Below are positions 43,197 to 53,630 of a stretch of DNA of 64,000 nt, piece by piece. The stretch covers positions 2,108,001 to 2,172,000 of the forward strand of contig OZ241908.1 in assembly GCA_965203685.1 (NCBI GenBank), given 5' to 3'. Source of the DNA: VXYL01 sp965203685 (lineage in GTDB: Bacteria; Pseudomonadota; Gammaproteobacteria; Pseudomonadales; Azotimanducaceae). The position numbers and the translations under genes are program-made. The stretch's first letter is position 1. Each line of letters opens with the position of its first letter. The notes under the pieces are model-generated. The model had not been told where the DNA came from. It did not search any database and saw only the letters and a list, made by a program, of their open reading frames with translations.

Positions 43197-44036
43197 ATGC
43201 AGATCAATCCCCACCCCAACGCCTTCGTTGCCGACATCGTCGACGCGGACATCCGCACGTTGAACGATGGCGAATTCAAGACCCTGTACGACGCTTGGCT
43301 GCGCTATCCCATCCTGCGTCTTAGGGGACAGTCGTTGACCGACGACGTGCTCAAGGACTTCAGCAGCCGCTTCGGCCCCTTGGAGTACGCGCCGATGGGA
43401 CGCATCAGTGCGGAGGAATTAGCAAAACACCCGAACCCGTACGTGGCGACGATCTCCAACATCGTCGTCGACGGCAAGCCGATCGGCGGCCTCGGCGCGG
43501 CCGAGGCGGCGTGGCACACGGACATGTCCTATATCGAAAAGCCGCCGACGGCGAGCCTGCTCTACGGCGTCGAGGTCCCGGAGCAGGGCGGAGACACCCA
43601 CTTCTGCAACATGATCGCGGCCCTCAAGGCAATGCCGGCCGGGCTCGTCGAACGCCTACGAGCATTAAGCGTGAAGCACGACGCGGCCCACGACAGTGTC
43701 GGCAGACTCCGTCGCGGCCACCGCGACGCCGCTGATCCCCGCGAGGCACCGGGCGCCGTCCATCCCATGATCCGTCCTCATCCAGAGACCGGTACCGAGG
43801 CGCTGTTCCTTGGTCGCCGCCAAGACGCCTACGTCGTCGGGCTGGCCCTGGCGGACAGTGAATCGCTCCTCGACGATGTCTGGGGTTACGTCGCCCTCGA
43901 GGACGCAGTGTGGACTCAGCAGTGGCGGCGCGGCGACCTGGTGATCTGGGACAACCGCAGCGTCATGCACCGCCGCGCGGCCTTCGACCCGAACGCCCGG
44001 CGCCTGATGCGGCGGACGCAGGTTCGCGCGGCCTGA
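43197..44036 (+). CDS. TauD/TfdA-family Fe(II)/2-oxoglutarate dioxygenase
   Basis: A 279-residue oxygenase. The iron ligands are His107-x-Asp109 (AWHTDMS) and His258 (NRSVMHRRAAF), and arginines in the C-terminal RRLMRRTQV would bind 2-oxoglutarate. Members hydroxylate taurine, alkyl sulfates, phenoxy acids or amino acids; nothing here fixes the substrate. It is transcribed alone, after repeat copy 5. Confidence 0.88.
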   Translation: MQINPHPNAFVADIVDADIRTLNDGEFKTLYDAWLRYPILRLRGQSLTDDVLKDFSSRFGPLEYAPMGRISAEELAKHPNPYVATISNIVVDGKPIGGLGAAEAAWHTDMSYIEKPPTASLLYGVEVPEQGGDTHFCNMIAALKAMPAGLVERLRALSVKHDAAHDSVGRLRRGHRDAADPREAPGAVHPMIRPHPETGTEALFLGRRQDAYVVGLALADSESLLDDVWGYVALEDAVWTQQWRRGDLVIWDNRSVMHRRAAFDPNARRLMRRTQVRAA

Positions 44037-44094
44037 GGTTGCCTGGCTCGTTTGCTCAGTTGCCTGTCTGCACAGATATGGTTCAACGGCCTAG

Positions 44095-44862
44095 ATGAGA
44101 GTGACCGCCAAGCAAGCTGGCCCGCCTGATCTGGAGGTCTTGGTCGGGCCCGCCGCGGACACTCTCGTTCCGGGAGGCGTCCTATCCGCGGGTGACCTGC
44201 CGGCAATGCCGGCGACGTCGACCTGCGAGTCGATCATGGTCACAAAGTCAGTGATGGGCTATTCCGATTCCGGTGGCTTCGGCTCGGGTCTGGATCGCGA
44301 CGAGGGCGGCTACTACCGTGCCGACGTGCTGAATTTTTGTGCATCGCAGCGCGGCTACTGCGTATTGGCAACAGCAATGGCCTCGGTCTTGCTGCATCGT
44401 GGCGAGGCGAGCACAGAGATACTCTTCACAAGCCCGCATTCCCAGGTAAAGGCGCTGATCCTCCAGAAGGGCCATGCCGACTACGCCGATTTGGGATTGG
44501 TTGTTGCTCCGGTTTCCTTCACGCCCACGCTGGACCGGGGTGCCGCGCTTGAGGCCCTCGTCTCGCTCGACGACCTACGGAAGCCCAGGTTTCTGCTAAC
44601 GCATCGGGACGACTTGACGGATGTCCAGAAACCGTGGGACGCCCGCGACCATGTGCGGCTTGCCGCCTCGGAGATCGGGTTGCTGTTGTTCACTTCGGCG
44701 TTGATCGACTACGCCCTGCATGGCACCCCTGACCGTGAACTCGCCTGCCGGGCTCCGCCTCTCACAGGTGGCGACGTGCTGGGAACGTGCAGTGCAGAAG
44801 CGCGTTTCTGGCTTCCCGGTAGTATTGGATGGCCCGTCGACGACCCGGCTGAGTCGGACTGA
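44095..44862 (+). CDS. Protein of unknown function
   Basis: A 255-residue frame I do not recognise. It has no signal peptide, no clear membrane segment and no motif I can name. The second half is ordinary alpha/beta-like sequence (ALEALVSLDDLRKPRFLLTHRDDL), and a run GYCVLATAMASVLLHRGEAS suggests a buried helix. The first 45 residues are low in structure, so a start at a later Met is possible. Base use is somewhat less GC-rich than its neighbours, hinting at acquisition. I believe it is coding because no stronger frame opposes it. Confidence 0.5.
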   Translation: MRVTAKQAGPPDLEVLVGPAADTLVPGGVLSAGDLPAMPATSTCESIMVTKSVMGYSDSGGFGSGLDRDEGGYYRADVLNFCASQRGYCVLATAMASVLLHRGEASTEILFTSPHSQVKALILQKGHADYADLGLVVAPVSFTPTLDRGAALEALVSLDDLRKPRFLLTHRDDLTDVQKPWDARDHVRLAASEIGLLLFTSALIDYALHGTPDRELACRAPPLTGGDVLGTCSAEARFWLPGSIGWPVDDPAESD

Positions 44863-44997
44863 CTAACGAGGGTTGGTGTCTCCGCCGGTCAGGCCGTGTT
44901 TGACAGGACCATTGAGGGATCAGCGCAAGGGGACTGGAGTGCCTGGCTGCAAGCGTAACCCGGGACTACCGGAACATCGCCCTATTCGGTTCCGCAC

Positions 44998-46278
44998 TCA
45001 CGCCGTTGCCTCGGCGTCGGTAGTCGCCCAGGTACCGGTGACGGCTCCGCCGAGCAGGGCGATGCCATCCCGCCGGCACGGCGGTGGTCGCTCCCGGTCT
45101 TCGGCGTATCGCTCGACGTCTCGCCACACCCGCATCAGGTTGAGTCCCAGGATCTTGGCGATGTCGTCCTCGTCGTACCCGCGTCCCAGCAGCCCCGCAA
45201 CGAGGTTCGGAAAGTCGCCGACATCCTTCAGACCCACGGGCAAGGTGTTCCCCACGCCGTCGAAGTCGGAGCCGAGCCCGACATGGTCGATGCCGGCCAG
45301 TTCGACCACCCGGTCGATGTGGTCGAGCACGGTGTCGACGGTCGCGAAGGGGTAGGGGTCGCCAGCCGCGTAGGCTTCCATGAACTTGCGCCGCGCGTCG
45401 GCGGCGATCTCCCGGCCCGTGAAACGGGCGAGCATCGCCGCGTCGCGGCGGGCGGTCCATTCGCGTGCCTCCCGGGACACGAAGCCGCTGCCGAAGTTGA
45501 TCTGCACGACGCCGCCTCCCGCGGCGACGGCCTTGACCATGTCGTCGTCCATGTTGCGGTGGAATCCCGGGATGAAGTGGCGCAGCGAGGAGTGCGAGGC
45601 GATCACGGGCGTTTCGGACAGTTCGAGTACCTGCCAGGCTGCCTTGTCGGACAGGTGCGAGATGTCCTGCATCACGCCGCGCCGGGTGATTTCCGCCACC
45701 GTCTGCTTCCCCAGTTCCGAAAGGCCGCCCCAGCGCTCGTCCAGGTCGTAGCTGGAGTCGGCGTAGCGGTTCGACTTCGAGTGGGCGAGCGAGACGTAGC
45801 GGATGCCGCGTGCGGCGAAGTGGTCGAGTGCTTCGGTGGAGCCTTCGAGCGGACTGGCGTTCTCCATGCCGAGGGCCAGCGCCACGATGCCCGAGTTGCG
45901 TAGCCCTTCAACGTCGTTGGTGCAGGTGGCGACCGCGAACTTCGCGGGGTGCCGCTCGGCGGCGGCTTCGACCAGGTCGACGAGTTCATCGGCGATTCGC
46001 CGGGACTCGCCGGCATCCGCCGCGCGTGCTGGTGTGAAGATGGACATGAACGCCACGTCGAGCCCCCCACGGATCGCTCTGGGATAGTCGAACTCGCGTT
46101 CCGGAACCGACTCGCCGAGGTCGACGGGTCCCAGGAGCAGCCGGTAGGGAGCGTCGATGTGGGTGTCGACGATCAGGTGGCGGTGGGCGAGCGACCGCGC
46201 TCGATCCGCGTCGTCGGCACAGCCTGCCGATCCGGTGACGACGACAAGCGCAGCAAGGATGTTCCTGATGCTTACCAC
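44998..46278 (-). CDS. Membrane dipeptidase-like lipoprotein (peptidase M19)
   Basis: A 426-residue M19 (renal dipeptidase) family zinc peptidase. His-x-Asp (VDTHIDAPY), the bridging glutamate region (ALALGMENASPL), SLAHSKSNRYADS, VMQDISHLSDKA, IASHSSLRH and GIDHVGLGSDFDGVG are all family motifs. The GTG at 46278 opens a lipoprotein signal (ALVVVTGSAGC), with AAGGAG just 3 bases before it; an in-frame extension to 46521 would overlap sdhC leader DNA. It likely cleaves dipeptides at the periplasmic face. Confidence 0.88.
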   Translation of the reverse strand: MVSIRNILAALVVVTGSAGCADDADRARSLAHRHLIVDTHIDAPYRLLLGPVDLGESVPEREFDYPRAIRGGLDVAFMSIFTPARAADAGESRRIADELVDLVEAAAERHPAKFAVATCTNDVEGLRNSGIVALALGMENASPLEGSTEALDHFAARGIRYVSLAHSKSNRYADSSYDLDERWGGLSELGKQTVAEITRRGVMQDISHLSDKAAWQVLELSETPVIASHSSLRHFIPGFHRNMDDDMVKAVAAGGGVVQINFGSGFVSREAREWTARRDAAMLARFTGREIAADARRKFMEAYAAGDPYPFATVDTVLDHIDRVVELAGIDHVGLGSDFDGVGNTLPVGLKDVGDFPNLVAGLLGRGYDEDDIAKILGLNLMRVWRDVERYAEDRERPPPCRRDGIALLGGAVTGTWATTDAEATA

Positions 46279-46462
46279 TCGCTCCTTCCGCGGTGCGGTC
46301 CCACAACGACCAGCGCTCTCGCCATGGCCTACCCCTTGTCCTGTCTTTCGGAAGTATGCCATTGGCGACCAGCGGCACGTTCGTGGCGCGAGCCTGTCAC
46401 CGATCCGACGGAAACCGGCGCACGCACCGAACGGGGCTCCTGCCGACTCCCAGCCACCGCGA

Positions 46463-46491
46463 TTACGGCTCCCGGTGTCCTCTGCTATGAT
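46463..46491 (+). promoter_or_regulatory. Candidate promoter of the sdh-suc operon
   Basis: TATGAT (46486-46491), 17 bases after TTACGG (46463-46468), 29 bases before the sdhC ATG. The -10 is good, the -35 poor, as is usual for regulated TCA operons. Confidence 0.42.
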
Positions 46492-46520
46492 CCCGCGCCG
46501 ATGCCTCGCGAACCGCGCCA

Positions 46521-46901
46521 ATGACCCCCGAACGGCCTGTCAACCTGTCCTTGCTGGGCCTGTTCGCGGCCATGCCGGTGACGGCGGTGGCGTCCATCCT
46601 GCACCGCATTACCGGCATCGTGCTTTTCGCCGGTGCGCTCTATTTGTGCTACCTGCTCGACCTTGCCCTTGGCGACCAAGCGGGCTTCGCGGGGGCAGCC
46701 GCCGTGGTGGCCACGCCGCTCGGCAAGTTGGCGCTTTGGGCGATCCTGGCGGCGCTCGCCTATCACCTCTTTGCCGGCGTGAAGCACCTTCTGCTCGACT
46801 TCCACCTCGGCGATACGCTCGCAGGCGCGCGTATCGCGTCATGGATCAGCATTGTCCTAGCGGTGTTGGCGGCTGTCGCGGCCGCGTTCTGGCTGTGGTA
46901 A
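46521..46901 (+). CDS. sdhC: Succinate dehydrogenase cytochrome b556 subunit
   Basis: A 126-residue inner-membrane anchor with three helices. SILHRITGI supplies the quinone-site Ser and Arg, and HLFAGVKHLLLDF holds the haem-b histidine. It opens the sdhCDAB run and overlaps sdhD by 7 bases. With SdhD it binds haem and ubiquinone for Complex II. Confidence 0.92.
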   Translation: MTPERPVNLSLLGLFAAMPVTAVASILHRITGIVLFAGALYLCYLLDLALGDQAGFAGAAAVVATPLGKLALWAILAALAYHLFAGVKHLLLDFHLGDTLAGARIASWISIVLAVLAAVAAAFWLW

Positions 46902-47263
46902 CGAGCGTCACGAGTTTCGGCCGCAGCGGCTTGTCCGACTGGGTCCTGCAACGCATCTCCGCGGTCGTATTGGCGGCCTATACATTGTGCGTGCTTGGCT
47001 TCTTTGTCACCGTGGACGACCTCGACCACGCGAGCCTGGTCGGCTTCTTTGGCTCCCTGCCGCTCAAGCTGTTTACGACGCTTGCGGTGCTGTCGCTGGC
47101 GGCGCATGCGTGGATCGGTATGTGGACCGTCGGGACCGACTATGTCCGTCACTACTTCGGTCGCGCGCACACGGTGTTGCTCGCGGTCTACCAGATCGTC
47201 TGCCTCGCGGCGATCTTCGTCTACGTGCTGTGGCCGCTGTCGGTGGTTTGGGGGGCAAGTTGA
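46895..47263 (+). CDS. sdhD: Succinate dehydrogenase membrane anchor subunit
   Basis: A 122-residue, three-helix anchor. GLSDWVLQRISAVVLAAYTL and AHAWIGMWTVGTDYV match SdhD, including the Asp-Tyr of the quinone site. The GTG start lies inside the end of sdhC; a far longer frame upstream is not coding. Its TGA overlaps the TTG start proposed for sdhA. Confidence 0.9.
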   Translation: MVTSVTSFGRSGLSDWVLQRISAVVLAAYTLCVLGFFVTVDDLDHASLVGFFGSLPLKLFTTLAVLSLAAHAWIGMWTVGTDYVRHYFGRAHTVLLAVYQIVCLAAIFVYVLWPLSVVWGAS

Positions 47264-49029
47264 GTCTGCCGGTCATGGAATTCGACGGCGTGATCGTCGG
47301 CGGCGGGGGTGCCGGGATGCGCGCTGGCCTTCAGCTTGCTGCATCCGGCCTGAAGACGGCGGTGCTGTCCAAGGTGTTCCCGACGCGGTCGCACACGGTG
47401 TCTGCCCAAGGCGGCATCACCTGCGCAATCGCCAGCGCCGATCCGGACGACGACTGGCGTTGGCACATGTACGACACCGTTAAGGGCTCCGACTACATCG
47501 GCGACCAGGACGCGATCGAGTACATGTGCAGCGTAGGGCCGGAGGCGATCTACGAACTCGAACACATGGGGATGCCGTTCACGCGGACTGAGACGGGTCG
47601 CATCTACCAGCGTGCGTTCGGCGGTCAGTCCAAGGACTATGGCCGGGGCGGGCAGGCGGAGCGCACGTGTGCGGCGGAAGATCGTACCGGCCACGCCTTG
47701 CTGCACACCTTGTACCAAAGCAACCTGAAGGCCGGGACGACCTTTCTGTCCGAATGGTTCGCCATCGACCTAGTCGTCAACCAGGACGGCGTCGTTGTCG
47801 GCGTGGTCGCGATTCAGATCGAGTCCGGTGAGGTTGTCTTTATCAAGTCCAAGGCGACCGTCTTCGCGACAGGCGGTGCGGGTCGGATCTACGCGAGCAC
47901 CACGAACGCCTTGATGAACACGGGGGACGGGGTCGGCATGGCGTTGCGCGCCGGTTTCCCCGTCCAAGACATCGAGATGTGGCAGTTCCACCCGACCGGG
48001 ATCCACGGGGCCGGCGTGCTAGTCACCGAGGGCTGCCGGGGGGAGGGCGGCTACCTGATCAACAAGGACGGCGAACGGTTCATGGAGCGCTATGCGCCGA
48101 CCGCCAAGGACCTTGCCGGGAGAGACGTCGTTGCGCGTTCGATGATCCTGGAGATTCTCGAGGGTCGCGGCGCCGGGGATGACGCGGATCACGTGCTGCT
48201 CAAACTGGACCACCTCGGCGAAGAGACGCTCAAGGAGCGGCTGCCGGGAATCATGGAGCTGTCGAAGACGTTCGCGCACGTCGACCCGGCGCGCGAGCCA
48301 ATCCCCGTGGTGCCCACGTGCCACTACATGATGGGTGGCATTCCCACCAACGTCCACGGCCAGGCATTGACGCAGGACGGCGGCGGGGCGGACGTGCCGA
48401 TCGAAGGGCTCTATGCGGTCGGCGAAGTCGCGTGCGTATCCGTCCACGGGGCCAACCGCCTCGGTGGCAACTCATTGCTTGATCTCGTGGTGTTCGGGCG
48501 CGCGGCTGGGATCCACATCGAGGAGGTCATGCGCCAGGGCGTGAGCCACCGCGACCCCGGCGACGACGACATCGACCGGGCCCTAGAACGGGTCCGGCGC
48601 TGGGATGCGTCCGCGTCAGGCGACGGCGTGGCCGCGCTCAAGCGAGAATTGCAGAACCTGATGCAGGTAAATTTCGGCGTGTTCCGCACCGAGCGCAACA
48701 TGCTGGACAGCATCGCGCAACTCGACGACCTGCGCGGACGCATCGGGGCTGCGCATCTGCCCGACAAGAGCCGGGTCTTCAATACCGCGCGCCTCGAAGC
48801 CCTGGAACTCGACAACCTGCTGGAGGTGGCGGAAGCGACGGCCATCGTCGCGGAGGGACGGCGGGAGAGCCGGGGCGCCCATGCCCGCGACGACTACCAG
48901 GATCGGGACGACGACAATTGGCTGTGCCACTCGCTGTACTTCCCCGAGGACAAGCGTGTCGGCAAGCGCGGTGTCAACTTCGAACCGAACACCGTGGCTG
49001 CATTCCAGCCGACCGAGCGCAGCTACTAG
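47260..49029 (+). CDS. sdhA: Succinate dehydrogenase flavoprotein subunit
   Basis: A 589-residue Complex II subunit with covalent FAD that oxidises succinate to fumarate. Motifs: GGGGAGMRAGLQLA (FAD), SHTVSAQGGI with the flavinylated His, HPTGIHGAGVLVTEGCRGEGG, HYMMGGI and HGANRLGGNSLLDLVVFG. The proposed TTG at 47260 gives MSLPVMEFDG, aligning with E. coli SdhA and overlapping the sdhD stop (TTGA); the ATG at 47275 is the alternative. Confidence 0.96.
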   Translation: MSLPVMEFDGVIVGGGGAGMRAGLQLAASGLKTAVLSKVFPTRSHTVSAQGGITCAIASADPDDDWRWHMYDTVKGSDYIGDQDAIEYMCSVGPEAIYELEHMGMPFTRTETGRIYQRAFGGQSKDYGRGGQAERTCAAEDRTGHALLHTLYQSNLKAGTTFLSEWFAIDLVVNQDGVVVGVVAIQIESGEVVFIKSKATVFATGGAGRIYASTTNALMNTGDGVGMALRAGFPVQDIEMWQFHPTGIHGAGVLVTEGCRGEGGYLINKDGERFMERYAPTAKDLAGRDVVARSMILEILEGRGAGDDADHVLLKLDHLGEETLKERLPGIMELSKTFAHVDPAREPIPVVPTCHYMMGGIPTNVHGQALTQDGGGADVPIEGLYAVGEVACVSVHGANRLGGNSLLDLVVFGRAAGIHIEEVMRQGVSHRDPGDDDIDRALERVRRWDASASGDGVAALKRELQNLMQVNFGVFRTERNMLDSIAQLDDLRGRIGAAHLPDKSRVFNTARLEALELDNLLEVAEATAIVAEGRRESRGAHARDDYQDRDDDNWLCHSLYFPEDKRVGKRGVNFEPNTVAAFQPTERSY

Positions 49030-49042
49030 CCGGAGGAGTGAG

Positions 49043-49753
49043 GTGGCCCTGCAGATCAGCATCTACCGCTTCGACCCCGACCGGGACGAATCGCCCCGCA
49101 TGGACGACTTGACGCTCGAGTTGCCGGAGGGTCGCGACCTGATGGTGCTCGACGTCCTGGAAGCCCTGAAGGCAGAGGATCCGTCGATCGCCTACCGGCG
49201 CTCTTGCCGCGAGGGCGTTTGCGGCTCCGACGGGATCAACATGAACGGCAAGAACGGCCTAGCGTGCACGACGCCGGTGTCCGAAGCGGCGCCCCGTGGG
49301 AAGCTCACGCTGCGGCCGTTGCCCGGTCTGCCGGTTGTCCGCGACCTCGTGGTGGACATGAGCCAGTTCTACCGGCAGTACGAGAAGGTCAAGCCCTGGC
49401 TCGTCAACGACACGCCGCCGCCGGCGCGTGAGCGGCTGCAGTCCGAGGCCGACCGCGCCAAGCTCGACGGCCTCTACGAGTGCATCCTGTGCGCCTGCTG
49501 CTCGACGGCCTGTCCGTCGTTCTGGTGGAACCCGGACAAGTTCATCGGCCCCGCCGGACTCCTGCAGGCGTACCGGTTCCTCGCCGACAGCCGCGACACC
49601 GCCACGGCGGAGCGCCTAGAGGCGTTGGAAGACCCGTTCAGCGTGTTCCGGTGTCGCGGCATCATGAACTGCGTCAACGTCTGCCCCAAGGGCCTGAACC
49701 CGACGCGGGCGATTGGCAAGATTCGCACGATGCTGCTGCAGCAGGGCATCTAG
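49043..49753 (+). CDS. sdhB: Succinate dehydrogenase iron-sulfur subunit
   Basis: A 236-residue subunit carrying three clusters: [2Fe-2S] (CREGVCGSDGINMNGKNGLAC), [4Fe-4S] (CILCACCSTACPS) and [3Fe-4S] (CRGIMNCVNVCPKGLNP). It passes electrons from SdhA to quinone. GTG start after a strong GGAGGAGTGAG site. Normally sucA follows directly; here an HNH gene comes first. Confidence 0.96.
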   Translation: MALQISIYRFDPDRDESPRMDDLTLELPEGRDLMVLDVLEALKAEDPSIAYRRSCREGVCGSDGINMNGKNGLACTTPVSEAAPRGKLTLRPLPGLPVVRDLVVDMSQFYRQYEKVKPWLVNDTPPPARERLQSEADRAKLDGLYECILCACCSTACPSFWWNPDKFIGPAGLLQAYRFLADSRDTATAERLEALEDPFSVFRCRGIMNCVNVCPKGLNPTRAIGKIRTMLLQQGI

Positions 49754-49754
49754 C

Positions 49755-50732
49755 TTGTCCAACTTGCTGGTTTGCCGGATCTCGTGGATGCGCGAGTATC
49801 GTGGCCTCACCAACGATGCGATCATCTTTCCCGCCGGCGCGTTTCCTGCGCAGCATCGGTACGGCGGCGAGTGCTGGAACTTCAAAGCGTGCGGGCAACG
49901 CATGTATGGGTACGCCCGAGTCAACCGCTACGCAGATCCGGCACCGGTGGTACGTCGCTTGGGCGGCGGTGCGTCGGACAGTATCGACGACGTGACGGTT
50001 GTTTGGGTGGCCCATAGAGGTGCCTTGGACGAGACCTACGTTGTTGGCTGGTTCAGTAACGCCACTGTCTTCAACCGCTACTTGGACCGTCCTGACGCAG
50101 AGACGATCGCGGATGAGATGGGCACGGCGGGCTTGGACATCGCTGCGGGTCAGGAAGAGTTGCAGTACTTCGTTAGCGCGAGGAAGGAAGACGCTCGCCT
50201 TTTGTCGGAAGACGAGCGTACGTTTCGCGTGCCGACGGGCAGGGGGTGGATGGCATCGCAGTTCCTGCTGTTCTATCCCGACCGCGGGGCCGCGCACCAG
50301 AGATTCAAGAGCCGTGTTCTCGAGTACATCACTGCTTGGACACACACCGAGGCCGGTTCGCCGCTAGCGACGCGTCTGTCCGCAGACGATCTGGCTGACC
50401 GACATTCACCTGAAGGCGAGCAAGTTCTGGTCACACATCGAGTACGGGAACGAGATTCTCAGCTCGTCAAAAGGGCGAAGAAGAGATTCAAGCGAACCCA
50501 TGGTCGGCTCTTCTGCGAAGCGTGCGAGTTCGATTTTCATTCTAGATACGGAGCGCTGGGCACGGACTACATCGAAGCGCATCACGTGACGCCGCTTAGC
50601 AAGGGGCCAAGGCGCGCGGAGCCAACCGACCTGATGATGCTTTGCGCGAACTGCCACCGGATAGTACATCGCCAGATAGGTCGGACGGGCCGAAGCCTGA
50701 CTCGTGCTGAGACGTTGGACATCGCGACCTGA
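49755..50732 (+). CDS. HNH endonuclease embedded between sdhB and sucA
   Basis: A 325-residue protein. The C-terminal third is an HNH nuclease with zinc ligands Cys254, Cys257, Cys297 and Cys300 and the active-site His276-His277 (IEAHHVTPL). The N-terminal 220 residues match no domain I can name (CRISWMREYRG, YVVGWFSNATVFN). Start is the TTG one base after the sdhB stop; the TTG at 49764 or ATG at 49788 are alternatives. The stop TGA forms part of the sucA ribosome site, so translation is coupled. It may be a defence or selfish nuclease; DNA here is visibly less GC-rich than the flanking genes. Confidence 0.83.
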   Translation: MSNLLVCRISWMREYRGLTNDAIIFPAGAFPAQHRYGGECWNFKACGQRMYGYARVNRYADPAPVVRRLGGGASDSIDDVTVVWVAHRGALDETYVVGWFSNATVFNRYLDRPDAETIADEMGTAGLDIAAGQEELQYFVSARKEDARLLSEDERTFRVPTGRGWMASQFLLFYPDRGAAHQRFKSRVLEYITAWTHTEAGSPLATRLSADDLADRHSPEGEQVLVTHRVRERDSQLVKRAKKRFKRTHGRLFCEACEFDFHSRYGALGTDYIEAHHVTPLSKGPRRAEPTDLMMLCANCHRIVHRQIGRTGRSLTRAETLDIAT

Positions 50733-50739
50733 GGCGGCG

Positions 50740-53630
50740 ATGGCTGACTCCCTGATCGACAGACAGCGGGCGGACTCCCAGCTCTCCGCCGGCAACGCGT
50801 ACGTCGAGGCGCTCTACGAGGCCTATCTCGAGGATCCGAACAGCGTCGCCGAGGAGTGGCGGCGCTATTTCGAGCAGTTGCCGATGGTCGAGGGTGTCGC
50901 CGGGGACGTGCCCCACAGCACGGTGGTGCGGCACTTCGAGCGCCTCGGTCGCAATCGCCTGCGCGCGCGGCCGGAGCGGGTCAGCACCGAGGTCTCCTCG
51001 GAGCATGAACTCAAGCAGATCCGCGTTCGCGAGTTGATCGACGCCTACCGGGAGCTTGGCCATCGCAAGGCGAAGCTCGACCCCTTGGACCTGTGGGAAC
51101 GGGCGCCGGCCCCGGAACTGGATCTCGCCTACCACCATCTTTCCGACGCCGATCTCGACACCGTGTTTCGGACCGGGTCGGCGCAGTTCTTCGAGACGCG
51201 GCGACACGGCGGTGAGGGCAGTCCGCTGCAAGCCGAGGGTGGTGGCCAGGCGACGTTGCGCGAGATTGTCGCGGCGTTGACGGAGACCTACTGCGGTGCC
51301 CTCGGCGCCGAGTACACGCACATCACCGACGCGGCGGAGAAGCTCTGGGTGCGACAGCGCCTGGAGTCCGTGCACGCCGCGCCCGAGTACTCGACCGAAA
51401 CGCGGTTCACCATCCTCGACCGGCTGAGCGCGGCGGAGGGCCTCGAGAAATACTTGCATGCGCGCTTCCCCGGCACCAAGCGCTTCGGTCTCGAGGGCGG
51501 CGAGAGCCTGATTCCGATGCTTCACGAGGCGTTGCAGCGGCTTGGCTCGCACGGTTGCGTCGAGACCGTCATCGGCATGGCGCACCGCGGCCGCCTGAAC
51601 GTCCTGGTCAACATACTCGGCAAGGATCCGAGCGACCTCTTCGATGAGTTCGAGGGCGTCGTGCCGGACACCGACCGCACCGGCGACGTGAAGTACCACC
51701 AGGGCTTCTCGTCCAACGTCATGACGCCGGGCGGGGAGATGCATGTCGCGTTGTCGTTCAACCCGTCCCACTTGGAGATCGTCGGGCCGGTCGTGGTCGG
51801 ATCCGTTCGCGCACGACAGGATCGCCGCCGGGACTATGCCGGCGACCTCGTGGTCCCGGTCCTCATCCATGGCGACGCCGCCTTCGCCGGCCAAGGCGTG
51901 GTCATGGAGACCTTCCAGATGTCCCAGACGCGTGGCTACCACGTCGGCGGCACCGTCCACGTCATCGTCAACAACCAGATCGGCTTCACGACCCATCGAC
52001 GCGACGACGCGCGGTCCACGGAGTACTGCTCCGAGATCGCCAAGATGGTCCAGGCACCGATCCTGCACGTCAACGGGGACGATCCGGAGGCGTGCATCTT
52101 CGCCGTGCAACTCGCCGTCGACTACCGGATGCAGTTCAAGAAGGACGTCGTCATCGACCTCGTCTGCTACCGGCGCCGGGGTCATAACGAGGCCGAAGAG
52201 CCGATGAAGACGCAGCCCTTGATGTACCAGGCGATCCGCCGCCACCCCACGACGCGTGCGATCTACGCGGAACGCCTAGTCGAAGGGGACGTGACGACCG
52301 AGGAGGAGGTAGACGGCTTGAGCGGCCTGTACCGCTTCGCCTTGGACCGCGGCGAACGCATGGCGTTGTCGCTGGTGCATGAGCCGGACAGTTCGTTGTT
52401 CGTGGACTGGACCCCCTACCTGGGCCAAGACCTCAGCACCCCGTTTGATACGCGCGTGCCGTTGGACCGGCTGCGGGCCTTGGCCGAGCGCGTGAACATG
52501 GCCCCCGACGGCTTTGCGCTGCATCGCCAGGTGCAGAACATCTACGACGACCGGCGGCGGATGGCCGCCGGTGCGATGCTGCTCAACTGGGGGTTCGCCG
52601 AGACCATGGCGTACGCGACGCTGCTCGATGACGGGTTCGACGTGCGGTTGACGGGCCAGGATGTGGGTGCGGGCACGTTCTCCCATCGTCACGCGTCGCT
52701 GTACAACCAGAAGGATGGCAAGCGGATCGTCCCCCTCAACCGTTTGCGCGACGGCACCACCTTCGACATCTACGACTCGCTGCTCTCCGAGGAAGCGGTG
52801 CTCGCGTTCGAGTACGGCTACGGCTCGACATCGCCACGCACGCTGGTGATCTGGGAAGCGCAGTTCGGGGATTTCGCGAACGGTGCCCAGGTGGTCGTCG
52901 ATCAGTTCGTGGTCAGCGGCGAAGCCAAGTGGGAGCGCATGTGCGGACTGGTCATGCTGTTGCCGCACGGCTACGAGGGGCAGGGACCGGAGCACTCGTC
53001 GGCACGCCTTGAGCGCTACCTGCAACTGTCCGCGCAACGCAATATCCAGGTGTGCCTGCCGACGACGCCGGCCCAGGTCTTCCACCTCCTGCGTCGGCAG
53101 ATGATCCGCCCGGTTCGCAAACCGCTGATTGCGCTGACGCCCAAGAGCCTGCTGCGGCATAAGCTGGCCACGTCGACCTTGGAAGATCTGACCACGGGTG
53201 GCTTTCAGCGTGTGCTGGGGGAGATCGACCCGATCGACCCTGACGGTGTGGACCGCCTGGTGCTGTGCGGGGGCAAGGTCTACTACGATCTGTTGGAGGC
53301 GCGCCGCGAGGCGGGGCTTGAGAACGTGGCCATCGTGCGCCTCGAACAGTTGTACCCGTTCCCCGAGGACGAATTGGCGGCGACGATCGCGCCTTACCGC
53401 GTGCTCAGGCACGTGGTCTGGTGCCAGGAGGAACCGATGAACCAAGGTGCCTGGTATTCCAGCCAGCACCACATGCACGATGTCCTGCGGCGCCACGACC
53501 CGACCTTGAGCCTGACCTACGCGGGGCGCGAAGCGTTCGCGGCGCCGGCCGGCGGCTATGCGGCACGGCACGTCGAACGCCAGCGTGGGCTGGTGCACGA
53601 TGCACTGCAGGGCGGCACGGAGGTCGAAGG

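Noticed and set aside
46279..46520. Short frames in the dipeptidase-sdhC gap
   Set aside because: They overlap the sdh promoter region, have no homology I can see and no ribosome sites.
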